This document shows, piece after piece, positions 10,714 to 22,306 of a stretch of 64,000 nt of DNA. Position 1 is the first letter of the stretch; the number at the start of each line of letters is the position of its first letter. A program made the position numbers and the translations under genes. The notes beneath the pieces are model-generated. The model worked only from the letters and a program-made list of their open reading frames with translations, made no database searches and was not told the origin of the DNA. Origin of the DNA: Acanthosoma haemorrhoidale. Its lineage: Eukaryota; Arthropoda; Insecta; Hemiptera; Acanthosomatidae. The stretch covers positions 119,017,827 to 119,081,826 of the forward strand of contig OV884013.1 in assembly GCA_930367205.1 (NCBI GenBank), read 5' to 3'.

Positions 10714-11513
10714 AAGGGTGTCCCAGAATTAACGCAAGATTAAAATTTGCCGCCGTGCAGTAAAGTGCTGGCAACCCTAAAAATAGACAATTTGACAGCT
10801 GACAGTTTAGGGTTAGTAAAAATGGAGCGTTACACGATACAACAACGTGTCATTATTGTTGAACATTATCTCAAAAATAATGAATGTTTGGTGGCCGCAG
10901 TTCAAAAATTTCATACAAAATATGGTCGGAATAGTGTTTTGACTTCATCAACTGTGAAGAGATTAATTGAAAAATTTAGGGAGACTGGATCAGTTGCAGA
11001 CACTAAACACACTGGTCGTCCAAAAACAAGCTGTTTAAATGTCAATATCGAAGCAGTGCGTGAGAGTGTTGTTGAAAATCCATGAACATCAATTCGGCGC
11101 CGTAAACAAGAATTGCAAATTTCAAGAAGCTCTGTACAGCGTATACTCACTAAAGATCTGGGTCTCCATGCTAACAATATTCAGTTAACACAACAATTTA
11201 AGGTCGTGTACTCTCTCGTTTCGATGATCAGAATTGGTCCCCTAGATCGTGTGAATTAACACTTTTAGATTTATTTTTATGGGGTTATTTGAAGTCAAAC
11301 GTGTACGTCAACAAGCCCACCCGTGCATTAAAAGAGGAAATTCAACCACATTTATGCCAAATGGTCATGGAAAATTTTGACAAAAGAGTGCGTATGTGCC
11401 AGCAAAGTCGTGGAGGCCATTTGCCCGATGTGTTATTCCGTAAATAACCCTATCCTATTTACTTTATAATTCAATAAAAAAATCAAATCTTGCGTTAATT
11501 CTGGGACACCTTT
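10714..11513 (+). mobile_element. Tc1/mariner-superfamily element, internally deleted (copy 1)
   Basis: The terminal inverted repeats read AAGGGTGTCCCAGAATTAAC at the left and its near-complement at the right (TTAATTCTGGGACACCTTT). TA flanks both sides (10712-10713 and 11514-11515), the duplication expected of this superfamily. A second, more complete copy lies at 55027-56138. The coding region keeps the N-terminal DNA-binding part and the C-terminal end but has lost the middle of the catalytic domain. Confidence 0.9.
10822..11446 (+). pseudogene. Broken mariner-type transposase
   Basis: Starts MERYTIQQRVIIVEHYLKNN with a helix-turn-helix region (SSTVKRLIEKFRETGSV, then a GRPKT hinge), typical of arthropod mariner-like transposases with a Mos1-type N-terminal HTH. 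A stop interrupts it after VVENP. After the deleted core, C-terminal sequence resembling PLDFFLWGYLKS, the region of the third catalytic acidic residue, is recognisable out of frame. It is inactive. Confidence 0.8.
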
Positions 11514-12235
11514 TACATAAAATAAATGATACGAACTCTTAAAAACTGAGAAACCCTTCAAGTATCCCTTCATTGTTAAATGCCAAATAAGTGAAAACAT
11601 TGCTTCCTCCAGGCTAAATATAAAATACCTCGAACTTTTACAAACGTGGAAACTATTTTGAGCCAGCAGTGGTGGAGCCCTCTGTGAAGATAAATTTTTC
11701 TATTGGGCATCGGAACAGAGGAGGGTTGGAAGCAGTTCGAGATCCCTTTACGGCCGTGATGAATTTCTCAACTCCAGATAGACCTCGCAAAGTCGTTCAC
11801 AGACCCCCCCCCCCAAGCTCTCTCCTTCTATTCACCATTCTCCCAGTTATTCTACCTAGGTTTCTTCTTGTTGGAAACTTCCACTTGGGAAAGCACAGTA
11901 GCGGATGGAAACATTTATCCCACTCCCTCTTCCCACTTTCGTCAATAAATTCCCATTAAGTGATGAAACGAAGTGGAAATACACTATAACTTCATAGCGA
12001 GAACTTCACTCTATAAAAATCCTTCAATTTACGATCCAGCACACCAGCGGTAAAGGCTGTTTTATTCAAATTTATTCACCAACTAGGGACACAAAAGGTT
12101 ATAGGAATAGTTTAAGTTTTGCATTGAAGCTATTAATAAATAAATAATTTGTAAGTTATTAAGTATAAAACTTTGTTTCAACAAGCAGTTATTTATTTAT
12201 TGATATGTTAAACGCCAATACAAAAAGAAGTCAAT
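11514..12235. other. No recognised feature
   Basis: A moderately GC-richer segment at 11650-11960 contains an open frame and a C run, but shows no domain and no convincing splice borders. Confidence 0.4.
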
Positions 12236-12588
12236 AGTTATATAATGCTAAGAATATTGTAATCCTAATATTATATATAAGGCTAAAAGCCCCTTCTAGT
12301 GTATACCTGCCTCGGGACTTCATTGAAGTCACTGGTGTTTCTAGTTATTTTTTAAGTAAGTGACCACATCCCTCCCAGTTCCTGAAACAACCCTTCCCAT
12401 ATACACATATGTCTCAGCTTTAGTTCCAGTCCCCACTTGTTCACAGACACTCGTCCCTAAACATCCGACCCATTATGTAGTAACATAACTCTTAATATTT
12501 GTATATACCAGTGTTTTGCTTGCACTTCACAATAAAGCTTTTCTTTCATTTCTTTTAAAATATTCTCCTCGACAAATATTATTTAACT
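12236..12588 (+). repeat. Family A repeat, copy 4
   Basis: Complete copy from AGTTATATAATGCTAAG to ATTATTTAACT. The two ends are imperfect inverted repeats (AGTTATATAAT against AGTTAAATAAT). An AATAAAG motif lies about 60 bases before the right end. Confidence 0.7.
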
Positions 12589-12614
12589 AATGACATTGTG
12601 ATATTTTACAAATA

Positions 12615-13200
12615 CAGAGTGGTCCAAAAAAATGTATCCACTGGTTAACAGTCCATAACTTGCAAACTAATTGAAGGAGTTGTCTCATTTTTGGTGAAAG
12701 TCACACTGTCTCATAGACTTCTGTGGTGAGCGAGTGAATTGTTGTAACTCAAGATGGGAGTTAAATGGACTTGTTACTGTTTCAGGTCGTCCAGATCGTT
12801 GTTTGTGTACATCTCTTTAACACAGTCTTCGGCTTCAAATTTGTCTCAAATGCGACGAATCGTTAAACGTGTCGGTGGCTCTGTTTGATACACATTTCGC
12901 CTTTGCCGTTGAACCTCATTAATGTTTTCGTACTTAAAATACCGCTTTAAAACAGACTTCCTTTCATCAAATGTAAGCCTTACGCCAGCCATGTTTACTC
13001 GAGTAACAAGGTACAACTAACAATAAAACACTAACTATCTGGCGACTGTCATCTGACAAAACAAAACAACGCAATACAACGCTTGTATGGCGATTGCCGG
13101 AACTACAAACTATTACACTACCAAAAATGAGATAACTCCGTCAATTAGTCTGCAAGTTATGGACTTTTAAACAGTGGATACATTTTTTTGGACCCCTCTG
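12615..13200 (-). mobile_element. Nonautonomous mariner-like element (586 bp)
   Basis: The perfect-looking terminal repeats are CAGAGTGGTCCAAAAAAATG at the left and the complement of CAGTGGATACATTTTTTTGG with CCCCTCTG at the right. TA duplications lie at 12613-12614 and 13201-13202. Inside, on the minus strand from 12992, only the N-terminal DNA-binding segment of a transposase remains. Confidence 0.9.
12780..12992 (-). pseudogene. Transposase DNA-binding domain remnant
   Basis: Begins MAGVRLTFDERKSVLKRYFK and continues with ENINEVQR and TRLTIRRI. After a stop and a frameshift it reaches RDKFEAE and HKQRSGRPETV. This is the arthropod mariner-type helix-turn-helix N-terminus with its GRP hinge. 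The catalytic domain is absent. Confidence 0.7.
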
Positions 13201-14596
13201 TAATTGTTTGAATAATTTTAGGAAAATTTGTTATCTTTTTTTGTGCTAATGATTTATTCACCGCCTAGCAGCTCTTAGACTTAGAAAAATAATTAAATAT
13301 GCACATGTATATTGGAGCAACCCATATTAAACCAGACGAAAGCCGAAATCCACTCAAAGAACTAAACACCTTCCTAAGAAACCGACCAAGATCAGTTTGC
13401 TGAGGAATAAAGATGGAGGTAATTATAGATCCATAAGAAAGATAGGACAACCACGGCAGTTAACGCGACGTCTAAATCACAAACAGTAAAATCGCTGGCA
13501 TTATGAAGATAATTGAGGTTGCCCCCCCAGCACAGAACTGTGGCCAGTTACCAGCCTAACGGAAATAAACACTGAGGTGTGGTTTATAAATGGTCCCTTT
13601 AACCCCAGCCACCAAGCAGCCATTGATGTCTGCTGGAAAAAAATATATTTTATAAGATATACTACTGATGTAAAAACCATGCCCCTGACAATTGAGGCTA
13701 GCGAATTGGGGGTGTTTCCGCCGGTACCTGGAGCGGAAGTGGAGGGAAACACGGCTTCCGCAAATACGCGCACAGGTGGCGAATAAAGAGTTCCAATTGG
13801 AGCTCCCCCCCCCACTGAATTGTCTTCAGCTCAGAGAAGCCTACACTATTTGTCACCTTGATCTGACTGACATCCACAGAGCACTTCTCTAGCCTTTGAG
13901 AAAAGAATTAGGCATAGCAATGAATTCAGGAAATCATACAGACCACTTCACTCAGCTCACAGCAACGAATTGTCGTAAAGATTAAATCATTTTAAGAAAT
14001 CATTTATTAAATGTTAAATGCAGTTTGAATTATATAAAATCAATTAGTTTAAGGATAAGTTATAAATCCTTCACAGACTACTTAAAAACTTATTTCTGAC
14101 TGACAATAAAATAATGTAATAAAATTTGCTCGTTATTTTTATTAATATTTATATAATACCTATGATACTGCATTGTCAATGCTCAAATAAGGAAAGAACG
14201 CCCTGTTCTAATCGGTGTCCACATTAATTACTACTAGTAACACCTCGACCTGCACTTCACCTCGCGCACGCCACATCGTATAAAGAGTTCGTCATGAACG
14301 CGCGTACCGGATGACTACCAGTCGGGTCCGAACTTCATGCTTATTTTTAAATTAAAATTCGTTTTTTTTTTAACATTAAAACTAAATTCTGTACTACGAC
14401 GTGGGATTCTTCTAGTACTTCATAGACTATGATACTTGAATACTTAAATTTTTAAGAGCATGAAAACATTTAAGACATCGCAGGCAAAACGGAATTACAT
14501 ATTGTATGATAATAGAAATATTTTCATTGTTTGCACGTCGTGAAAGATTGATCTATTAACGGAATATTACACATTATGCAGTAGTTAAAATATTTA
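13201..14596. other. No recognised gene
   Basis: Contains overlapping open frames at 13501-13892 of mixed composition with no recognisable domain. The segment 14200-14350 is GC-richer and unique in the window. Confidence 0.4.
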
Positions 14597-15472
14597 GGTC
14601 GAGTCATAAGTAACTTCCGTTTTTTTATCAGACATTTATTTTGCTCTCATTAAATAACAACGATTGACGAGTGCAGGACGCTTTTCATGGAGTTTCTCTT
14701 GGACTCTTTGCAACTGCTGAACGTATCTATCCACAGCAATCGTTAAATTTGACTTCAACAACTCTTGGTGAATTATTCCTTAACATACAACAAAATCTTT
14801 TTGCCATGGATGTTTCCTTTCTGATCTGGTAGAGGTGGGTGATCCTTATCAAGCCACTATCTTTTGCGGACTATATTGTCGTGGTAACCCATTTTTCATC
14901 GCCTGTTACAATGCTGTTTAAAAAAGGCTCAATTTTTACCCGTGAGAGCAAACTTGTGGCGATTGACATGCGATCTTCTTTATTCCGTTCACTGAGATTG
15001 TGAGGTACCCACACTCCTAACTTGTTGACTTTCCCTAATTTCTCCAGGTTGCGGTTAAAAGTTGATTGTGATGTATTCAACCTTTCTGATATACCTCTTG
15101 TTGATTGACACGGATTTGCATTTAAAAGTCGGAAGGACGGAATTTCATAAACCAATTTCTAACTGCCCAATCAGTTATTAGCCCTTCACCATATACACTG
15201 CATATTTTTCCGGCTGTCGCCCTAGCACTATTGCCTTGTTTAAATTCCCAAAGCATTACATGACGAATATGTGCTTTTTGACTCTCCATTTCAGAGGTTA
15301 AACAAAAACAGTTTGACGTAACGTGTATCACACAAAACAGTTGACAAAATACTAACTGAAGCCTCTTCTATATATAGTGAAAACAAAAACTTGTTGTCAT
15401 GGCAACTCATAGCGGGTAGGTGCAAACAATAGATTCTACCTAGCTGGATCGGAAGTTACTTATGGCTCGACC
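14597..15472 (-). mobile_element. mariner element, internally damaged
   Basis: Terminal inverted repeats are GGTCGAGTCATAAGTAACTT at the left and the complement of AAGTTACTTATGGCTCGACC at the right. The left flank is TA and the right flank TG, so the duplication has probably mutated. The transposase runs on the minus strand. Confidence 0.9.
14640..15293 (-). pseudogene. mariner transposase pseudogene
   Basis: Starts MESQKAHIRHVMLWEFKQGN, a mariner N-terminal HTH region, then KICSVYG and WFMKFR. After a deletion and frameshift it resumes NPCQSTRGISERLNTSQSTF and KLGVWVPHNL. TGDEKWV follows and contains the first catalytic aspartate. A frameshifted tail resembles the WWDVKGIIHHELL region. The HDNARPH and SPDLAPSDYHLF regions with the second and third aspartates are missing. 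Confidence 0.85.
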
Positions 15473-16303
15473 TGATACGATATAAGAAAAAAAAGTTGAT
15501 AACTTTAGTACCGGGTTATAATCTACTAATATATTCTTGAATACATATTCTTGAAGCTACATTTCAGACATTCAGGGGGATCGTTAGAGACTGCAAAGGC
15601 TATAAGAAGTTCAGATATATTCACAATTTCTAATAAAACATATTTCAAAGTAAAATTGAGCGAGCTAAGGTATTTCAACTATACCGTGGACCCTCCGTGT
15701 AGCGCGGGTCAAGGGGAAATAAAACCACCAGCATTATAGGGGCGGGCACCCGCGCTACATTGAGGCCAGTAAAGAATGTATAAACCATTTAAAGAACTAT
15801 AAATGTATATACCTTTATATATTTGTAAATTGTATAAAACAATAATGCATAGTGAAAAACGTGAAAAAAAAGATAAGTATATTTGGAAAAGTGGTGAGTT
15901 ATGAGACGTTAACAAAGGCTACGAGCTGCTGTGATCTCTTTGGGATTGACAATATTTATGCTGACAATATTTATATAATTATAAATGTTTATCAATCTTA
16001 TCTTTGACCTGTCTAACATATCCGTTCATACATAAAGCACCTCAAACCAACCAAAGTGCTGGTGTAGGGTTTAGCTTGAGACCAAACAATTATTGGTAAA
16101 GATCCACAAGCTTTATTTCAAAATTCCTACTACTGAAATTAACAATTTTTTTTCTTATTTATCGATATGGATCTGTGTGTATTTGCCAATTTGTGTAAAT
16201 TTTTCTTAAAATAATAAGCTATTTTAAGTTTCTTTAAGCCTTTTTCTTTATAATTATTAGTTTAAGAGAAGCAACTTACAGCAATTATACAGGCTTCATA
16301 GAC
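15473..16303. other. No recognised gene; one short GC-rich inverted repeat
   Basis: AT-rich apart from the perfect 12-bp inverted repeat at 15698-15759. Confidence 0.4.
15698..15759. repeat. Perfect 12-bp inverted repeat, TGTAGCGCGGGT
   Basis: TGTAGCGCGGGT at 15698-15709 and ACCCGCGCTACA at 15748-15759 are exact complements separated by 38 bases. They could form a hairpin or mark the ends of a tiny element. No duplication of the flanks is obvious. Confidence 0.6.
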
Positions 16304-16635
16304 AGTTTTATAATGCTAAGATAATGTTAAGAACAAGTAGAAGGGGCCTGAGCAGAAATGAATACCTGTCTCGCGACTTCATGGAAGTCACTGATGGTTC
16401 CTGTTATTTTAAAGTTAGCAACCGCATCCCTCCAAGACCTCCTTACTTCCCAGAATCTTATTCTTTTCTTATACATATAAGTCTCAGCTTTAGCCCCAGA
16501 CCCCACTCGTGCCTAGACATTCCACCCAGTATGTAGTAACGTAAATCTTAATATTTTTGTATACCAGTGTTTTGTTTGTACTTCATAATAAAGCTTTTCT
16601 TTTAAAATACTCTCCTCTACAAAGATTATTTAACT
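16304..16635 (+). repeat. Family A repeat, copy 5
   Basis: Complete copy from AGTTTTATAATGCTAAG to ATTATTTAACT. It contains CATAATAAAGC near the right end and the full set of internal family A blocks. Confidence 0.75.
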
Positions 16636-17351
16636 CATCGATTAAATAATGGCTTTTCGTCAGAAGGAATGTAAGTTAAATAAGAAAAAAGATATTACTC
16701 CGTTTCATAAAGCAATAGAAATATTCGGGGAATGTTTGTTTACGAAAAGGTAATTACAGTTGAAGCACGCTTTCCTAAAGGGATTATCAACTTCTATTAT
16801 CTTAATCCTTTTCCTAGAAGTTACTGACAGTAGAGATTTTCACTTGAGTTTTTGCTAAATTCCATTTAGCTTTCCTTTGGAAAACATTCTCCTGAATGAA
16901 AAAACTGAACGAGAAGTTCAACTTGATGAGAAATTGGGATGAATAATAAAGACATGGGAAAACACGTAATTGTTAGTAGGTAGGGTATCGACAATTGTCA
17001 AAAATAGTGGTTCCATAATAAAAAAAGTATAATGTCGACATATTACTTTTAGACTAATCAGGGATTTGATTCAGGGCTAGCTAGACCTGGAGTATAACGA
17101 GGGACCACAGTTTTCCCTGAGCTGGAGCTGATAATTAGCGAGGCTCTCCCTGCCCTTAGTGGTCATTAGCTCCTTGATGATAACATTCTCTCATAACCCT
17201 TCCTATACTTAAGATATCGTGTTCTTCCAATCCTCAGTCAGTCAAGATAAAGGAAAAATGTCAGCGTTCCACCGTTTTTTTTGTCTCCTCTACCTGTCTT
17301 TGGAAACCACTCACTCCCTAATTCCAATGAATTTATTCCTTCAAAACCTGC
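16636..17351. other. No recognised feature
   Basis: AT-rich sequence with a GC-richer patch at 17080-17230, and no supported gene. Confidence 0.4.
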
Positions 17352-18265
<914 letters not shown>

Positions 18266-19361
18266 TCTCACCATTGAGGCAGACGCATACTAACCTTTAT
18301 GTATTATGAATTGATAATTGCTATAGTCACGGATGGTTCTCACCTACTCTTCCAGACAGAGTCAATCCAAGAACAAGTAAGCCTGTTTCTCTCCTTCTCA
18401 ACATTGTCCTTCAACCTTATTGAGTCAGATAAAGCACATATGAGCTACCACCAACAAGGGTCATGGACAAACTACACTTCTTATACCCTGAGTTGGCTGG
18501 GTCACCAAGACCTCCCTCCCCCGGTGCCTGAGATCAATACGTTTCTTTACCTTTTTTATTTATATATACTGCATTTATTTTTTATTTATCATATAAATAT
18601 ATGATTAAACATCACTGTTCCCTCATCAATATATTTATGCACCTTGTAAAGGAGTAACTACTAATAATAAATTTTTTTTTAATGTAATCATATATCATAC
18701 CCTTTTTTGTACTAAGTTATTATTATGAATAATATGTATCCCTTTATATAGTGAAATGCTTAATAATATTGTATAATATACAATCTGACACTTTATTTAA
18801 TGTTTCCTTCATGTCACGCCCATAATTTTCCTGTTAGCCAGAATTAAATTTATTTATTAATCTGTTTTGGTTATTAGTAGGTAACACATGCTATAACAAT
18901 ATTCTATTCTGAAGTGACTCCACGTATTATTTTTTACTTTCTTCGTGATTGATGTTAAAAGATATTATACCATAAAAAAACAATTCAAAATTCTTTAAAT
19001 AATGAAAATATAAAATCCAAAATAGCAAGTCCACTGTGGTACACGATAGTTATTTTATGATTTGGCATACTAAAGCGTTTGGATGCTATTCATTTCCAAG
19101 TATCCCCTGTGCTTCAGATTAGAGGCCCAAGGAGGAATCTCTCCAGGCCGAGGAATGCGAGTTAGCTCCGAATCGCCGGAGCTGAGTCAGTAGAGACCAC
19201 AGCTATAACTCAGTATTAGCTCAGTACACAGCAGCATCATTCAGAATTTTTCAGAATAATTCTTTTTACAAATCATCGAGATTAATGTTTATTTTTAATG
19301 ACATACCGAGTTTTTAATTTTATTTAAACAATTTATTTATCGAATGAAGTTTTTTCTTATT
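18266..19361. other. No recognised feature
   Basis: Strongly AT-rich sequence with a GC-richer patch at 19100-19225. The open frame at 18299-18604 has no recognisable motif. Confidence 0.4.
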
Positions 19362-19418
19362 TTTGTATTTCCTGTAGCATCGCTACATTATATATACAGG
19401 TTTTGTTATTTTATATAT
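19362..19418 (+). repeat. Repeat C fragment
   Basis: Matches the TTTGTATTTCCTGTAGCATC ... ACAGGTTTTGTTATTTTATA part of repeat C. The jockey tail at 19425 follows directly. Confidence 0.5.
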
Positions 19419-19424
19419 ATATAA

Positions 19425-19735
19425 TTCCTTTATTGTGCTAAAATTACAATCTGCCTTGCTAGGCAATAAGTAATTAAGATATACGATCATTCATACCATA
19501 TTTACATTTCATCATTCACTCGCTCATTCATTCAGGACATGATTGGAGAAACTGGCCATTGCCAGGACTCCCACTGTCACTTAATTATAGCAGATCACGA
19601 GGCCACTGCCGTTTCAGTCTCCGAGGAGGATTATAGGGATGAGTGGTGCTAGGGGATTAGGGTAATTGGATAGGTTACTACGTTAATCCATTAAGATCGT
19701 TATGAAGGGTTTTGTTGCTGACGTAATAAGGGGCA
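19425..19735 (-). mobile_element. jockey-type 3' fragment (short 3' UTR form)
   Basis: On the minus strand it covers the last part of pol and the 3' UTR, ending in the CACAATAAAGG polyadenylation-like tail. It lacks the ~150-bp 3' UTR block present at 2250-2400, 46210-46380 and elsewhere, as does the copy at 28797. Confidence 0.75.
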
Positions 19736-20564
19736 TTTTTTGTTTGTAATCAAATCACTAATGTTACATCATATCTTAAATATGGAAATATAACTGTTTG
19801 AACTTGCTTTAGATGTTAGATATTATATAGCAACGGTAATGGTTTCCCTTTCAGCTTTGGCATTTCTCTGTTTATTCTAGAACTAATTCCGTCTTTCTCC
19901 TTTGGCTGGCTCACTGTACAGTAAAGCCTTTGTGCTGTATCTGCTACAGACTCGCCTGGTATAATTTAAACTAAATGAACAAATGATCAGTGCTCTCACC
20001 ATTTATTTCACTAGCTATACTTTTTCATTGAGAAAAAAATCAGTTTAAATCAATTATTATTCTTAAATGTTTGTGTTTATACACTCATAAGATGCTCAGG
20101 TGGGTGTGAGTTTACCACCTGGTTTTATTGTGTTGCCATTAACGGATTTCACGGGTGGTCACTGTTAGCTCGTAGTTAGAGTTAGTAAACCCATGACTCA
20201 ATAGAAATCCCTCTCTATAAAGAATACAAATAGCCAACAAAACCGGAAGCAAGTTCCCGAAATACCAAAAACGAGTTAATTATCGACTGACGTACATGAA
20301 ATAAAATTTGTACTGCTCCATCTATTTTCTATGAGTTTATGCATATTATTATATTAGTCCATGAATATGTATATTAAAGTGCAGGCAGAGTGCGTTTTTA
20401 TGAATTATTTTAAAAATACTACTCGTTGTTAATTAATGATTTCTCAAAATTGCTTTATTTTTTCCATTACACTATATGAATCTACATAATAACAATTTCA
20501 ACAAATAAAAACATAAATAAGTAATTATTTTATAGAAAAAAAAAACCTTTCAAAATTTACCGAC
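19736..20564. other. No recognised feature
   Basis: AT-rich sequence without supported genes or repeats. Confidence 0.4.
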
Positions 20565-20915
20565 AGTTAAATAATCTTTGTAGAGGAGAGTCTTTTAAAA
20601 GAAAAGCTTTATTATGAAGTACAATAAAAACACTGTTATATACAAATATTAAGAGTTACGTTACTACATACTGGGTGGAATGTCTAGGCACAAGTGAGGT
20701 CTGGGGCTAAAGCTGAGACATCTATGTACAAGAAAAGGACAAGATTCTGGGAAGTAGGGAGGTCCTGGAGGGATGCGGTTGCTTACTTAAAAATAACAGG
20801 AGCCATCAGTGACTTCCATGAAGTCACGAGGCAGGTATAGAGTAGAAGGGGCTTGCTTCTACTTTTAGCATTATATTTAATATTAGCATTATAATATTCT
20901 TAGCATTATATAACT
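20565..20915 (-). repeat. Family A repeat, copy 6
   Basis: Full-length reverse copy from AGTTAAATAATCTTTG to TTATATAACT. The TAGCATTATA block near the right end is locally duplicated. Confidence 0.75.
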
Positions 20916-21897
20916 TATTAATATGAACTTATTACCATCCTACCAGTTTCGGTACCGAGAATGACTCTCGTAAGTCTAGCATTGACATATCATATGTGTG
21001 ACTAGCATATTTTAGACAGCCTTATCTACAAAGTACTGCCTTAAAATATGAAAAAAATTGATCCAATTTAAATTACCAAAAATGGAAGACAGAAAATTCC
21101 AGGTATTGAAGTTTCACGGAACATAATCATGAAATTAGAATTGCCAAAAGGCATTTCCTTCAGTCAATTCCTTTATTCACTCTGAGCCTAAGGCATTCCT
21201 CGAAATTCTCAGAGTCACGCTATCATGATCTCTCATTATGCCACAATCTCAGCAATACTAAATCAACTGAATGACATCAGAGCCCGAATGAATCAATGAT
21301 TTAACCTTATAATCCTACAAAATCAGCACATACTGGCTTCACACTTCGCGCGACGAGACGTATGTCCGTAATATTTACACCAACAACGACTGATGATTGA
21401 CACCATTACGCTTCAAACGTCAATAATACTTGGCTATATCACAAGCTCGACATGGTACGTTTCAATCCGAACATTACAAACATACCTATGGATACCTTAC
21501 ATGCATGAAATACGAAAGAGACACTAGGCGGGCTACAAGTACGCCAACAAAGACAGGCGTCAAATCGTGACCGCACAATGAAAAGAAAGTGGCAGCGTGA
21601 TCTACAACAATCCGTACGTATCACGCGGCTTTCTTCAATTCACACTATTCACATGAAGCAATTAGTACTCAAATGAAACGTATGAATAATAAATAAAAAA
21701 CAATTTGTTTTATAATAATATTGAATTTTCAGATCACTAATTTACCTATTTATAATAGAATCCCTTCAACAAGTGCGAAAAAAATCACAAATAATGAAGT
21801 GTTCAAAAAATAATATTAAAAAAAATTGAACCGGGATCTGTAGGACTGAATATCATTCAACAAATTATTATGATTATCAACAATTACAGATTATCAA
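20916..21897. other. No recognised feature
   Basis: AT-rich sequence. The frame at 21439-21624 shows no recognisable motif. Confidence 0.4.
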
Positions 21898-22125
21898 CAA
21901 ATTTATTATGATAAATAACAATCTGCCTGATTGAGCTATAAGTAATTGTGATAAGTGATCTCATTCATACCAATTTACAATTTTCATTCACTCGTCCATT
22001 CATACTGTTGTGGCCACCTCTCAATTATAAATAACAATAAGATCCCCTCTTCTCGTATCAGATCTTGTATCTAAGTCATCATCAGAAAATATGTATCTAT
22101 GTTTCACTATGTTTAATAAATGTTA

Positions 22126-22133
22126 TGACGTCA
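22126..22133. promoter_or_regulatory. Palindromic TGACGTCA (CRE/ATF-type) in the LTR U3
   Basis: Perfect TGACGTCA, also conserved in the sister LTR at 25416-25423 upstream of its TATA box. A CREB/ATF-type site is the obvious reading; binding is inferred. Confidence 0.5.
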
Positions 22134-22207
22134 GTGAGAGTGGGGGGAGAACTAGTGGGAGAAACAGCCGTGGGTTGGGCCCGTCCCAACTACTGGCTGT
22201 CCTCCAA

Positions 22208-22212
22208 TATAA
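22208..22212 (+). promoter_or_regulatory. TATA-like box of the LTR promoter
   Basis: AATATAAGCC in the position equivalent to CTATATAAGC at 25479 of the sister LTR, about 95 bases before the ATG at 22307. Confidence 0.5.
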
Positions 22213-22306
22213 GCCCCGGCATTAGACAGAATTAGCATAACGAACCGGACCGTCACTTGGAACACTACTCTCTCTCTGCACTGGCGCTTGCTGCTCTACT
22301 CAAACC

